DNA of 64,000 bases, taken from assembly GCA_013397435.1 (NCBI GenBank), contig VZRG01001956.1, positions 65,732 to 129,731 of the forward strand, written 5' to 3'. Below are positions 39,321-50,380 of this stretch, in pieces (the first letter of the stretch is position 1; each line of letters opens with the position of its first letter). Position numbers and translations under genes: made by a program. Under the pieces are notes generated by a model. The model did no database searches and had not been told where the DNA came from. It saw only the letters and a list, made by a program, of their open reading frames with translations. This stretch comes from Erythrocercus mccallii (lineage: Eukaryota; Chordata; Aves; Passeriformes; Dicruridae).

Positions 39321-41410
39321 AGCACAACAATCCCCGCTCAGCCTTTCTCCAAATCACAGCCCCGCTCTCTCATTAATCATTTCGGATTTATTACAAAATA
39401 CCCTCCCCGAGGGAAAGGAGGTGGGGGGAAAACCACGACAGCATCTAAGCCACGATGCCCTAATTCAATCAATAGGAATGCAAGCAGCAAACCTCAAGTG
39501 GAACATTACCCAGCTCACTGAGAGTTAAGCATAACAAAATCCCTCTGTCCGCAGGGAAAACAGAACTTTCCTGGAGTGCAGGCAAACAGCACCGGGCATT
39601 CCCGGGTAACTGGGGCCAGCTGGGATAGAAAAAGCTGAAAGGAAAGGGGGAAAAAGGATAAAAAACATCTAAACCCCCTGTTCTACTCCCAAGGCAAAGC
39701 AGCAGCCCCAGCCTGTTTGGGGTTTTATGTGGAGGAGCCTAAAATGTGTGATTAATGCTTGGCAATAGTCGTAGCTGGAATACAGTAAAGTGCTAAGATC
39801 AATAGGATCATTAGCATTAGATGTAATTAGATCCACACAGTAGGATTGTGGAGAAGCTGATTTGTATTTTAAACTTTCTTGTGTGCCTTTTGCCATCAAT
39901 GCTGGAGATTAAATTTACTTTGTTTTTTCCCCCCACATGGTGAACATTAAAATATTAAATGGCAGGAAGACCCTCACAGAACACTGGCACAAATTCCATC
40001 CATCTCTGATTCTAATGAATATCAAATTTTAACTAAAATGCTGAAAAAAAAAATCCCCCTTCTGAAATGCCTTCTCTGGGACCCCTACATATGTATAATA
40101 AATCTCCACAGGAGTTAATCCCATTTAAACAACTGTGAATGTTAAATTACCCTTCTAGTTCATTTACAGTTTGCCTTGAAGATAAAAGCTTTGGTTTTAT
40201 CTGCAAAAGCAGCATTTTGCTGTTTAGAGGAAACAAATCCCACCTTATCAATTTGTGTAGCTGGCATTTATCATTTGATGTGTTTGCTGCACTTTACTGA
40301 AACCCTCGATTTTGAGAAGGGGGAAACAAGAAAATCTCATCTCTCCATTAAGAAATGGAATTAAGAAATAGAGGACATTCAGAAACACAAATGGTAGCAC
40401 AAGAAATATTTTCCCTACTTTTGTTTTTTGAAGCAACCCATTCAGCTGGGGCTGCCATCCCCAGCCTGGGGAATCCATAGGAATTTATGATGATGGATCA
40501 TTATTTTTCAAGTCACTGTGTTATTGGCATCTTAAGCATGCAGCACACTGATAGATAAGCTGATGCAAAACAAACTGCTCTCAGGTCTGCAATAGGCCAC
40601 TGGAAACCTGCTCCCCAAGCTGAAGAAAAAGTAATTTAAAAAAGGAAAGAAAAATGAGAAAAAAAAAAAGGGAGAAAAGGGGGTGGAAAGGAAAAATAGT
40701 TTTATATTTCTTGGAGAATAGTTCTGCTCTCTCTCAGAATACATTTTGAGAAACGCTCTTTTTTTATTGCCAAAACCTTTTTACTTAAAGCCAGGTGCTT
40801 AATGGGAAGTCAGGATGCTGGCAGGAGCAGTTTTCCCAGAGCACAGCAGGAGACACCAGGCAGCAGCCACCGGGGGTCAGCACCACAGCACAAAGAATTG
40901 ATGGTATAAACACCAGCTTCTCTAGAAAACCACAATTATTCAGCCTGTGGGAATTGGCCCCAGCCATGCACAGATCCGTGCAGAGCTGTCCCAGAGAGGG
41001 GCTGGATTATTCACTGAGAACTGTAGCAGTCGTGGACAGAGCTGGTTTTTGAGAGTCCTTTGCCATCATTTTCTGCCCATGGGTGAAAAACGGAAGAAGC
41101 AGCTCCAAGCCTTCACAGTCATAAAAATGACATCTTTATCTGACCTGTTTGACTCATACCTGGAGTCTTCCCAGACTTTTCAGAAGCTGGGAAACATGGA
41201 TAAACAGAGTGACTTTATGTGCTCAGCACTGCGTGGTACCATGGCCAGGTCACTCTTAGTATTTCCAACATGTTTAAGGGACCTGAGGTACCTTTGCACC
41301 ACTCTGCCCCTGCCCCACCAGGCTCCCAGCCCAGGCAGGAAAAATCAAATCCTTATTTAAAGCCTGTAAAAATGACTGTACTCTCCCAGCTGAGCACACA
41401 GTGCTGTTGG
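39321..41410. other. Intronic stretch with a purine tract
   Basis: Unique sequence except for the purine-rich tract listed separately. Several overlapping frames near 40785-41360 have no splice support. Confidence 0.4.
40621..40697 (+). repeat. Polypurine tract
   Basis: About 75 bases that are almost entirely A and G on the plus strand, with A runs up to eleven and several GGG groups. Such tracts can adopt triplex or other unusual structures. Confidence 0.8.
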
Positions 41411-41690
41411 CTATGGAATCACAGAATCCCAGAATGGTTTGGGTTGGAAGGGACCCTAAAGCTCATCCCATTCCACCCCTCCATGGGCAGGGACACCCTC
41501 CCCTATCCCAGGTTGTTCCAAGCCCCATCCAGCCTGGCCTTGGACACCTCCAGGGATCCAGGGGCAGCCACAGCTGCTCTGGGCCTCAGCACCTCCCAGG
41601 GAAGAATTCCTGCAGTTTGTGCATCCTAAGCCTCCCCCTGGCAGTCTGAAGCCATTGCCCTTGTCCTGGCACACAGCCCTGTCCAGCCTT
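41411..41690 (-). mobile_element. CR1 LINE 3' fragment
   Basis: Minus orientation. CTATGGAATCACAGAATCCC, GGTTTGGGTTGGAAGGGACC, AAGCCCCATCCAGCCTGGCC and CACAGCTGCTCTGGGC. It extends past the usual 3' end into GAAGCCATTGCCCTTGTCCT. Frames over this stretch are repeat-derived. Confidence 0.9.
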
Positions 41691-44600
41691 CCCGTGGCAC
41701 CAGCACTCAGCAGATCCTCAGGGCTGCTCCTGGGGAGGAGCTGCTGAGTTCTGAAGCCCTGGCAGCAGCAGTTCTCATCCTGCCTTTGGCACCTGCAAAC
41801 CCAAGCTCATGGTAAGCACCTCCGGGAGAGAACCTGGGCAGCTCAAACGAGGGACAGGGACTGTTCTTATCCAGCCTGAGAGATGCTGCAGGGAGAATGA
41901 AGCTCCATTTTGCTCAAACTCACAGCATCAGATGCCTTTTGTTTTGCCAAACCTTAACAGACACACTCTGAATTCCCTGGAATTTAACTAACTTACTTTT
42001 TAACCCTTTAGTGAGGGCAGCCCTTCCAGCCCCTGCGTTAGTGCCAGTGAGTACCAAAGACACTGAATATAACAAACCATCATTGCATTGCTCACGTAAT
42101 TGGGCAAGCAGGTACAAAAGGAACAGTGGAAATAGAAATAAATTGAATTCCCTGGGAGCTGCTGTGCCCACAGGAGGCAGGACAGCCCAGCTGGCAGAGC
42201 AGGCAGTGGGTGATTCATGTCTTTAACCCAGCTGGGCTCCAAGGCCCCAGCTCTGGCTGCTTGGATGGAGCCTTACAGGACAATACTGCAGAAATGCAAT
42301 ATTCCTAATCTGCAACCCATCTGCCACAGCCCCTGGGACGCTGCAGGGTCTTTCTCTTCTGCAGAATAAAACCCATCCATGTCTCCCTCCCAGCCTGTTT
42401 TCTCTTCACCAGAGCTTTGATGGTGCTACGTTTCCATTTCAAAAGAATGCAATCAAACATGTTTCCTGTTCAAGCACACTTTTCCCATGTTTAAATTTCA
42501 CATCATGTATTTCATTCCAAGCCAAGAGAACATATGGATATTTTGAGGGTCTCATATTCCAGCTCTTTAGGAATGTTTAATTTTGGTTTTTGTTCCATCA
42601 TTGCAGGCATTGCATTAGCCAGGAGGGTAAAGCACAGAGGCAGGAACCTCAACCTTGTTCAGCTGATTTACCAGCTAAACTCGTGATGGCCTGGATGTGT
42701 TTGGTAAAACACTTTCATTATTTCATATCAGAATTTAGGGAAAATATCCATTTATGTGCTTCTCAAAAATCCCCACCTACCATAAAATAGGATAAAACCA
42801 GAGCAGACAAATGCTTTGCTTCACGTCTTTCATCCCCTTTACCATTCTAATAATGCATAGTCATTAAAATTGCCTCCAAGACCTCCAAAGAAAGAATAAT
42901 AACTAATTCCTGTTTGTAACTGCAAGTGTAATCATACACATGTTTTCAGTTCATTATTTTGGTATCACAAAAACCATGAGGGTTGCAATTGCAAGGAATT
43001 ATTACATCCATTACTTTGCTATGAGCACTAACTGACAAAAAATTAATCCATCAGGAGGGCAGATGAACACTGCCCATAACTGAATCAGGAGCAAATCAGC
43101 TCACAAGTGCTTCATATACAGATGCTGCATTATAGGAGTCTGACTATTGAGATGACAGGGAACAACTTTAATTTATGCAAAAAATATTGCTCAGTATTTT
43201 CTCTGTTTTCTGTTGTTGGTTTGGGATTTTTTTTTCAGACACTTGGTAGCACAGAGCAGTCAAAACATTTGGGAAAAGCTTTTCCTTGTTGTTTTAAAAA
43301 TATCCCCCTCCTGCTGTGCATTATATAAATAGCTGTAGGTACACATCCATAATTCCACATTTAATGGTGCCCCCTCAGTGGCTGCTCTGTGCTGGGCTGT
43401 TTTAATCACATTAATCACACCTGCAAGGGACAAGGGGCTCTCCAGGGTGAGGTGAGGAGGAGCTGCCTGGCCGTGGAGAGGGAGGGATGCAGATCCACAG
43501 CACAGGACACCTCAGCTCCCAAATGCTGCTGCAGGATTAACCAGACCCCACAAACCCAGGGTGCTACTCTGGGGAGTGAAACACCAAATCCACCAAGGAA
43601 ATGGGGATTCAGCTCCAGTCCTATGGCAGCTTTTACCACCTCTTTAACATCCACACTCCTCACATCCTCATTTTTGGAAAATACTTTGGTTTTCATCCCC
43701 CTCTTCCAAGCAGGTACAGTCCCTCACCCTGGGGACACCAGCCACTGCTTGGCCATCAGGAACATCTCTCTGCAGAAAGAGATCCCTGTCCTGTGCTCTC
43801 AGCCAGGCTCTGCAGCTCCCAGCAGCTTTTCCAGCCTGAAATCCTCTCAGAGACAACAAAACCTCCAGCCTGTTAAACCCCACCTTCCTCACTGAAACGT
43901 GGCCTCCGTGGTTCTCTCAAGCACTTCATACCAATATTTAGAGAGTATTAGCAAGTCCTTGTCTGTGGTGCCTCTGTCCTTCAGGGCCCAGTGAAGCTCC
44001 CCAGGCAAACAACAACAGCACAATATTTGTGTGATTAAAAGGAGAACACTGCAGAGCAGTAAAAGCTACAGGCAGCAAGTGGACTCCACCCACTCTTTTC
44101 CTCCTGGGAGCACAGTCCTGCCTAATGAAGTGAAAAGAGGGAGATAAATGTCACTTCTTTTTATCCCTAATAACAGCTCATTGCACTGGGTGGAAAAGGA
44201 AAATATTAGTGATCTTCCCACTTCATTTCTGTGGCCCCTGAATCTATTCAGCTCAGGCAGAAGCACATCACCTGTCAAGGAGAATTTTTACTCATTGCCT
44301 TTCTGGGAAGAGGTAAATGATGTTTTCCTCCGAGTGCTGGAGCTGGCCTTGGAGAGAATCAGATTATCCTGTTCTCCTCTAAAACACAAAACTCCAGGGG
44401 CTTCTCAAGCAGTTTCCTCTGATGCATTTCTTGTCATGTCAGAAAAACGGGTTTGGTTTTGACAAAAATGACACCTTTTTCTGCACCAACACACACAAGG
44501 TGCATCAGCCTGGCAATAACGTGCAGAGAAAGTTGGCAGGGATTTTGTTCTTCACATTCTCAGGCATCACAGTGGTGGGCACAGATTTATGTTGTTGCTT

Positions 44601-44830
44601 TCGAGCTGCTGAAGTCTGACAACACCAGCACATCAACCCAGACCACAGCTCCACTCAGGGAATAGAAACTTCAAGAGCAGACAGATTTAGTAAAAGGAAA
44701 ATTCCCCAACCACAAAATCTGACAAAACAAAGTAACTGTCAATTTTGTAGTGCTGCAGTCAGTGATTTTCTCTTCCAGGTGTCTGCAGCTCTGGCCAGCA
44801 ACACAACAGCCTCGGGTGCCTGCACTGTAG
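41691..44830. other. Intronic stretch, nothing recognised
   Basis: Unique sequence. The 169-codon frame at 43389-43895 and its antisense partners lack splice support or recognisable domains. Confidence 0.4.
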
Positions 44831-45091
44831 TGACAGGACAAGGAGTAATGAGTTCAGACTGAAAAGGGGACATTTAGGTTAAATATATGGAGGAAATTCT
44901 TCCCTGTGAGGCCCTGGCTCAGGGTGCCCAGAGCAGCTGTGGCTGCCCCATCCCTGGGAGTCTCCAAGGCCAGGTTGGACACTGGGGCTTGGAGCAGCCT
45001 GGGATGGTGGAAGGTGTCCCTGCTCATGGCAGGGGTGGGATGAGATGGGGTTTAAGGTCCCTTCCAACCCAAACCATTCCACGATTCTATG
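44831..45091 (+). mobile_element. CR1 LINE 3' fragment with tail, well preserved
   Basis: Plus orientation. It starts GACAGGACAAGGAGTAATGA, includes GAAATTCTTCCCTGTGAGGC and GGCTTGGAGCAGCCTGGGAT, and ends CCAAACCATTCCACGATTCT. It is one of the most intact copies here. Confidence 0.93.
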
Positions 45092-45611
45092 CTTGATCAT
45101 CACAAGTCCATGATGCCTCACCTTAGCAGGTCAGTGCTTCCCCACCAAGGAGGGCCAGACTCTCTGGGATCACCAAATTCCTCCCACTTCACCCACCTGA
45201 CACCTGCTCCAGTTTCTTATTTTCCCAAAACTAGTTAATCTAACCCGAGGCACAGTAATTAAACCAGGCTGCTGCAACTGCATTTGAAAACATCTCCAGC
45301 ATCCACACGCCCCTCTCCTCCTGGGAGAGCAAATGAAACAGCTTGTTACCATGAAAGATTTATTACTGACTAATGCACGTAGGAAACCTGATGCACTGAG
45401 TGCCAGAGAACACATTCCCAGCCCTGATTCCATGTGGCCTCAAACCAACTGATCCAAGCAAGTTTTCTGCTGGCTGTTTGCTGTTGTTGTCCGTGGGAGG
45501 CAAGAAGAGCTGTCACTAAAGGTTTGCTCAGATGCTCTGGGAGCTGGAGCCTGAGCTCACCGAGTGCTGTGATTCAGGAAACCCAGGAGCAGGAATGACC
45601 ACGGTTTGGAG

Positions 45612-45747
45612 ATTAATCCAGCCCTGGAAGTGCCCAAGGCCAGGTAGGATGGGCTGGCATAGAGGAAGGTGCCTCTGCCCGTGGCAGGGGGTGGGAACGA
45701 GGTGGGCTTTAGAGCCCCTCCCAGCCCAAACCAGCCTGGGACTCTGT
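45612..45747 (+). mobile_element. CR1 LINE 3' fragment, internally deleted
   Basis: Plus orientation. CCCTGGAAGTGCCCAAGGCC, then TGGGCTGGCATAGAGGAAGG and CCCAGCCCAAACCAGCC. The GCTTGGAGCAACCTG block is missing, so it carries an internal deletion. Confidence 0.8.
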
Positions 45748-47363
45748 GCCCTCTCACTGAGTGCCTGACAGGCACTGCTCAACTCAGCTTTTGGGAAGAG
45801 GGTGAAACTGCACCACCTCTGCTCTGCCTCAGCTCCAGGTAAAGGGTTTGAAACCAAAGCCTGTTTGGTTTTGCTGTTAATTAAATCATGGAAAAACTCA
45901 CAAGAGACAGAAGGGCACAAAATAAGAGAGCGCAGATGGTAAATGTTCATCTCAGCCTCAGTTTAGAAGGTCAGAGATTTCCTTCTACATCTTATTGGGG
46001 CTGAAATTCTCCCATCAATCCCTTTTTTTCAGATCTAACACTCACCAGATTTGAACTCTGCTTCAAGGATCCCAGCTCCTGTCACCCAAGTCAGGGGGTA
46101 CAGAGCAGGTCTTTTTAAAATACTGTTTTATTTGATTAAAAACCATATTCAAGCACCAGATGAAGGAATTCTAGGTTGCATATTCCACGCTTTGTTTGCA
46201 AAACAAAATCTTTGCAAAAAGATGCCAGACCAGATGAGATTGCAGGGATTTCATGCTGCATGACAAATATTTTACTTAGGTAATGCCACATCAATCTCAC
46301 CTCACATTCCCCTTGAGAGGAACTGGATCAAGAGCTATAAACTTCAGATCTAGTGGGGGGGGGGGAAGGCAAAAGCTTTGAGCCACAAGACATTAATTTC
46401 CACAGAAGAATTTCTAAGAAGGGTTTTTTCTGTGAGGGAGGGGAATAGCCAAATCAAACTCACATCCATTTGGGGAGCAGCCACCAGAGTGGGATACAGA
46501 ATGCAGGTAATGGATAATACATGTGTAATGGAAATATAATATGGAAGAGATTCACTGCAAAATCCTAAGGACTGGATGATTTTCCAATTACTTTCTTGTT
46601 CATTCTGGTCACATCTTGAATCAAGTTCCTCATTTCATAACCAATGGAAAATTAACTGGCAAGATATAAAGACAAAATATGGGGAGCTTAACAAATCATC
46701 AGCAACTGAGAGCCAAGGAATTGATGGAAAATGAAAATTAATCTAATGGAGCAGTGAGTCAGAGAATAATGCATAGCCGTAAGTCCAGAAAACTGCATTA
46801 TGCCAAACAAATTGCTTGGAATTTTCCCATGTATAAAATAAATGGTTTCTCTAGTAAGCCTAATTCTTCCAGAGAATGCTCAGCTCTCCTGGAGATCAGG
46901 TCTGACTCCATATATTCAATATTTCATGGGAGATCAGATGGGAAATACCTTTCAAATTCTTAGTAGCCCTCATTTTAAAGGTTGGTAGTGCAATCATAAA
47001 TCCTTCAGACTTTTTTTGGGGATTTTTTTTTCCTTTCTAAAATGAACAGCTAGAATCTTTCATTCAGGTATTAGCAAAACTTATAGCAAGAACCTGTGCC
47101 AGATTCGAATTTGTGCTTCAAGCAAGAAAGATCCTCCAGCACTACCTGGGAGGCAGGAATTCCTTCTGAGATCAGAGGATTTAGGATGGGGCTACGAAGC
47201 CAGCCTCTTCCCAATTTCTCCTTTTGAAAATCACCAGCCTTGCAGTTAGGCTGGAAAAGGCAAAACAACACCCACCCTGCATGGCTTGCCAAGGAAACAG
47301 AACTCTTGTTCCCTGAGTGATCCCAGGCAGGAATTACAGCCCTCCCTTGGGAATTCACTCCCT
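45748..47363. other. Intronic stretch, nothing recognised
   Basis: AT-leaning unique sequence. A minus-strand AATAAA near 46130 could serve the candidate terminal exon at 47364-47593, but no downstream element was confirmed. Confidence 0.35.
46355..46365 (+). repeat. Homopolymer run of eleven G
   Basis: A pure G run in AT-rich surroundings. Its length is prone to sequencing and replication error. Confidence 0.9.
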
Positions 47364-47593
47364 CTAAAGGTGATCCTGTCCCCAGGTGACACTGACGGAT
47401 CTTTCAGGCATCAGCCAAATTGAATAGCTGCAACAGCGAGGATTTGCTGCCTTGGGAAACTCCCAAAGCAGGGAGCTGAGCCAACTGCAGCCTCCCCATG
47501 CCCACTGTTCCCTGCACTCAGGGCAGACAAACACCCAGCTGATCACCAGGATCACAAAGATCCCAGCAAACAAAGTTACGGAGCTGTAGTAAA
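47364..47593 (-). CDS. Candidate alternative last exon with a transmembrane segment
   Basis: On the minus strand, an excellent acceptor (pyrimidine-rich run ending TTCTTTCTTCACCAG at 47594) is followed by an open frame to TAG at 47364-47366. Entered in phase 1, it reads VYYSSVTLFAGIFVILVISW, then VFVCPECREQ, and then a Trp/Cys/Ser-rich tail of about 46 residues. The hydrophobic run of about 20 residues followed by CPECRE looks like a single-pass membrane helix with a cytoplasmic cysteine cluster. Exon 1 at 50290-50380 ends in phase 1 only 2.7 kb upstream, so splicing would give an in-frame membrane-anchored short protein. No strong donor is seen in the frame, so it would have to be a terminal exon. 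The nearest minus-strand AATAAA I noticed is more than 1 kb downstream. It could equally be a chance frame, an exon of a nested gene or a decayed gene fragment. Confidence 0.25.
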
Positions 47594-50289
47594 CTGGTGA
47601 AGAAAGAAGCAGCGGAATAAAATGGGAAGGTAGAAAAATAACTTTCCAAGGAGCATCCCATGTGCTGTGCTGGCAAATGCTGCTGCAGAGGTTAACTACA
47701 GAGTGAGGACCTGCAAAGGGCCAGGCAGCCCTGGAGCAGGGCTCCTGCAGCCCAGCACACTCACACACTGATCCTGTGATTATGGGAATCTCCATAAGCT
47801 GTGCAGGAATCATCAGCCAACTGAGCAGAAACAGCTGCACAAACCCCCCAACTTTTCAAGTCTTAAATCAATGGGGACGAGGTGCAGCTGGCAAGGGGAA
47901 AGTTGACTTCCAAACACTCAGTATTTGGTTTTCAGAGCAAGTTACTGAAGAGCAGCACTGGGAGAAGGGGATGTTTTTACAGGGGAGCATCACACCCCCT
48001 CTGGTTTCTCCATCAAGAGCAGATAATGCTGCACACAACCTGAAGCACTTTTTGCAAGCAGAGCCCAGCTCCTCTCACTTGTGCTTTGGAGGAAAAGTGT
48101 CCTAACACCACAGGCAGAAGCTACAAAAACCACGAGATGGTTGCAGGTGGTACATCAAAGCGTGCTGACAAACCTATGATCTATCTCGAGCTTGGCAATT
48201 CTCCAGGCAGGAAATCTGACATTTCATTGAGGCCAGCACCTTCAGCATTCAAGCACATCCCAGTGGTATTTAGGAGCCCAAATGTCACCAATGACAATGG
48301 CGTGGGACTGGGTAGCCACAATTTTTTCTTGTGAGATTTGGAGTGTTTGGGTCAGAACTTGGCTCCTCACAGGTTGTTGTTGAGAGAAATCACAGGGGCA
48401 AGATCTGGTTTTATGGTTTGTAAAGGCATTTGCAGAGCCTTGCTTGACATTGAGACCTCGTGTGGCCCTATCCCAAATGTCAGCTCAGTGACACAGGACA
48501 CAAGCAAGGAACCAGAGCTTGGTGTCCCAACCTGTACCCAGCACCTCAGGGCACCCCTGCTGCCCACACTGTGAACACAGACACATCCACAGACACTTCA
48601 GCTGAAGTGCTGCTTCGGAGTGCTGAGTGTGTTTTGTCATTGCCATAAGGCCAGAAAACTCACAGGAACACACATGATCTACTGAAATCCCTCTGGATGT
48701 CACTGACATCCATGGCAACCGTCCTGGCATTGCATCTCACCTTGTACCTGAGAAAACATCTAGAAAATCCTACCAAGGTGATCCACCAAAGAAAATCTTC
48801 AGGCTGACTGATTAAGGTGGGATTTGAAGACCCAGAAGTCCCAGGTGTCCTCTGGGGCATTTCCCTCCAAGAAAGGGAAAGGAAAACAAACCAAACTACA
48901 GCTACCACCTGTGTTTTCCCACCTCGGTGGTCCTGCTAATTTGGGAACCAAACTGCTCACCCAGAACCAGAACTCTCCTACATCTCTTCTTTGGGTGAGA
49001 CCTGACACAATGGTTCCACAGCTTTGGACTGATCACAGGACATGTAATAGGAAAGTTTAATACAAAACCCTCTTGAAGAACTGCCTGACATTTCCTTGGA
49101 GGCAGCAGCATGACCTCAAGCTTGATTAACTGAGTAGCAGTTCAGCTAATTAGTCACCTAATGAGTCACCCTCCCAACTTTACCTGTGAAAGTACGAGAG
49201 GCAGAGCAGAAATCCCACAGAGACCTGCAGGAAACTCTAATATCTGATATTTCTAATGTCACCACATGAGTAGAAACACACAATCCAAACATCATTAGTT
49301 AAGAACCAGTTACTAGAAGAGACAGAGGAGAGAAGAAAAAAGGATGGGACACTTTGCAGGACACATTTGCCATGATACCTGCATCAGCACAAACAGTAAT
49401 AAGAAAGTACCAGATCTGAGAAAAACAAGCCCTAAAAATTCAGAGCAAGTGTTGTTATGGCATCACTGCAGAAACCCAGGTTTCTCTGAGTAAACAAACA
49501 CATCCTTCCTCAGAGCTGCCTGTCAGCAGGGATAGGGAAAGAGGAGCAAGTCTTGTAAAACCCCTTATCCAACCTCATAAACTTGGGGAGCCAGGTAGGA
49601 AGGAGGATGTGAGCGCACAGTTCTGGGGCACTTCATGGTCTGGTGCTCCAGCGCACCTGTGAGGAGCAAGAGGCAACCATGGAAAATTGGCAATTACTCA
49701 TGTTACACACCACCTGCTTAACAGCCAAAAGGCACGGATCAGAAATAACCAGGCCCACCTGTAGAGAGTTAGAAATGTACGAAACCACCTGGGAAAAGGA
49801 GCAGAGCTCCCAGGTGCTACAATAACACAAACAGCCAGGGAAAGCCATGGAAAAAAACAAAACACTTTGTCCTTCACAGAGCTGAATACCAAAACAGAGA
49901 ACCACATGCTGCAGCAATTGCCCTCCAAAGCTCCAAATCAGAGTCCACTTTGAATGTAATTGTTTTGAAATGCAAAAATCGCCACACATGTTTTGTTCAC
50001 ACCCAAACAGTAACTTCCACCATCATCAGGGAAAGGGCAGCTGGTTCCAGTCCATGTTAACCCAAAACAGTTATTGTAAATAATTGGGCACAAAGCTTTT
50101 CAGTGGTTTCAGGGGTAGTCAAGGCAGGTGTGCAAATGCAAAAGGGGTCACCCCAATTCTCCCTTTGGAAAACATAGATTTTAGGGAAGAAGTTGGGAAA
50201 CACAACAGGAAAGGGACAGCAAGGACATTGCCAAGCGGGACGTGGGATGTAGGATGACAAGGTGATGCCTGCGCATCTTCCTCTCTTAC
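47594..50289. other. Start of the long intron next to exon 1
   Basis: Unique sequence between the candidate alternative exon and the first exon. No repeat or exon was recognised. Confidence 0.4.
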
Positions 50290-50380
50290 CTGCTTCCATG
50301 AGCTGGCACTGCTGCCCAAAAACCTGGGAGAAGGTGACGGGCCCTGCAGCAGGGCTGGAGGTCACCGGAGGGGAGTCCAT
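50290..50380 (-). CDS. First coding exon of an unidentified minus-strand gene
   Basis: Read on the minus strand, this exon encodes 30 residues plus one base: MDSPPVTSSP, then AAGPVTFSQV, then FGQQCQLMEA. It ends at a canonical donor (GCAG|GTAAGAG) in phase 1. I chose the ATG at 50380-50378 because its context (GAGAGCCATGG) matches the Kozak consensus. An in-frame upstream ATG at 50410-50408 would add ten residues (MTNTQDCRRA) but has a weak context (GCTCCATGA). The exon lies at the gene-proximal edge of a CpG island, as first exons often do. Its phase matches the exon at 2853-3010, so the joined reading is MEA-A-VESLHSLNDQ. The residues are Pro/Ser/Ala-rich, then polar and helical. I do not recognise the family with certainty. 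An N-terminal variant of a coiled-coil scaffold such as kazrin is an untested guess from memory. Confidence 0.72.

Larger units (their letters stand above)
3011..50289 (-). other. Long intron between the two supported exons
   Basis: If the two phase-matched exons are consecutive, this is a single intron of about 47 kb. It holds CR1 fragments, two LTRs, simple repeats and long unique AT-rich stretches, listed separately. Apart from the candidate exon at 47364-47593, I found no further segment combining a good acceptor, an open frame and a good donor. I did not search every frame exhaustively, so small extra or alternative exons may be missed. No complete nested gene is evident. Confidence 0.6.
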
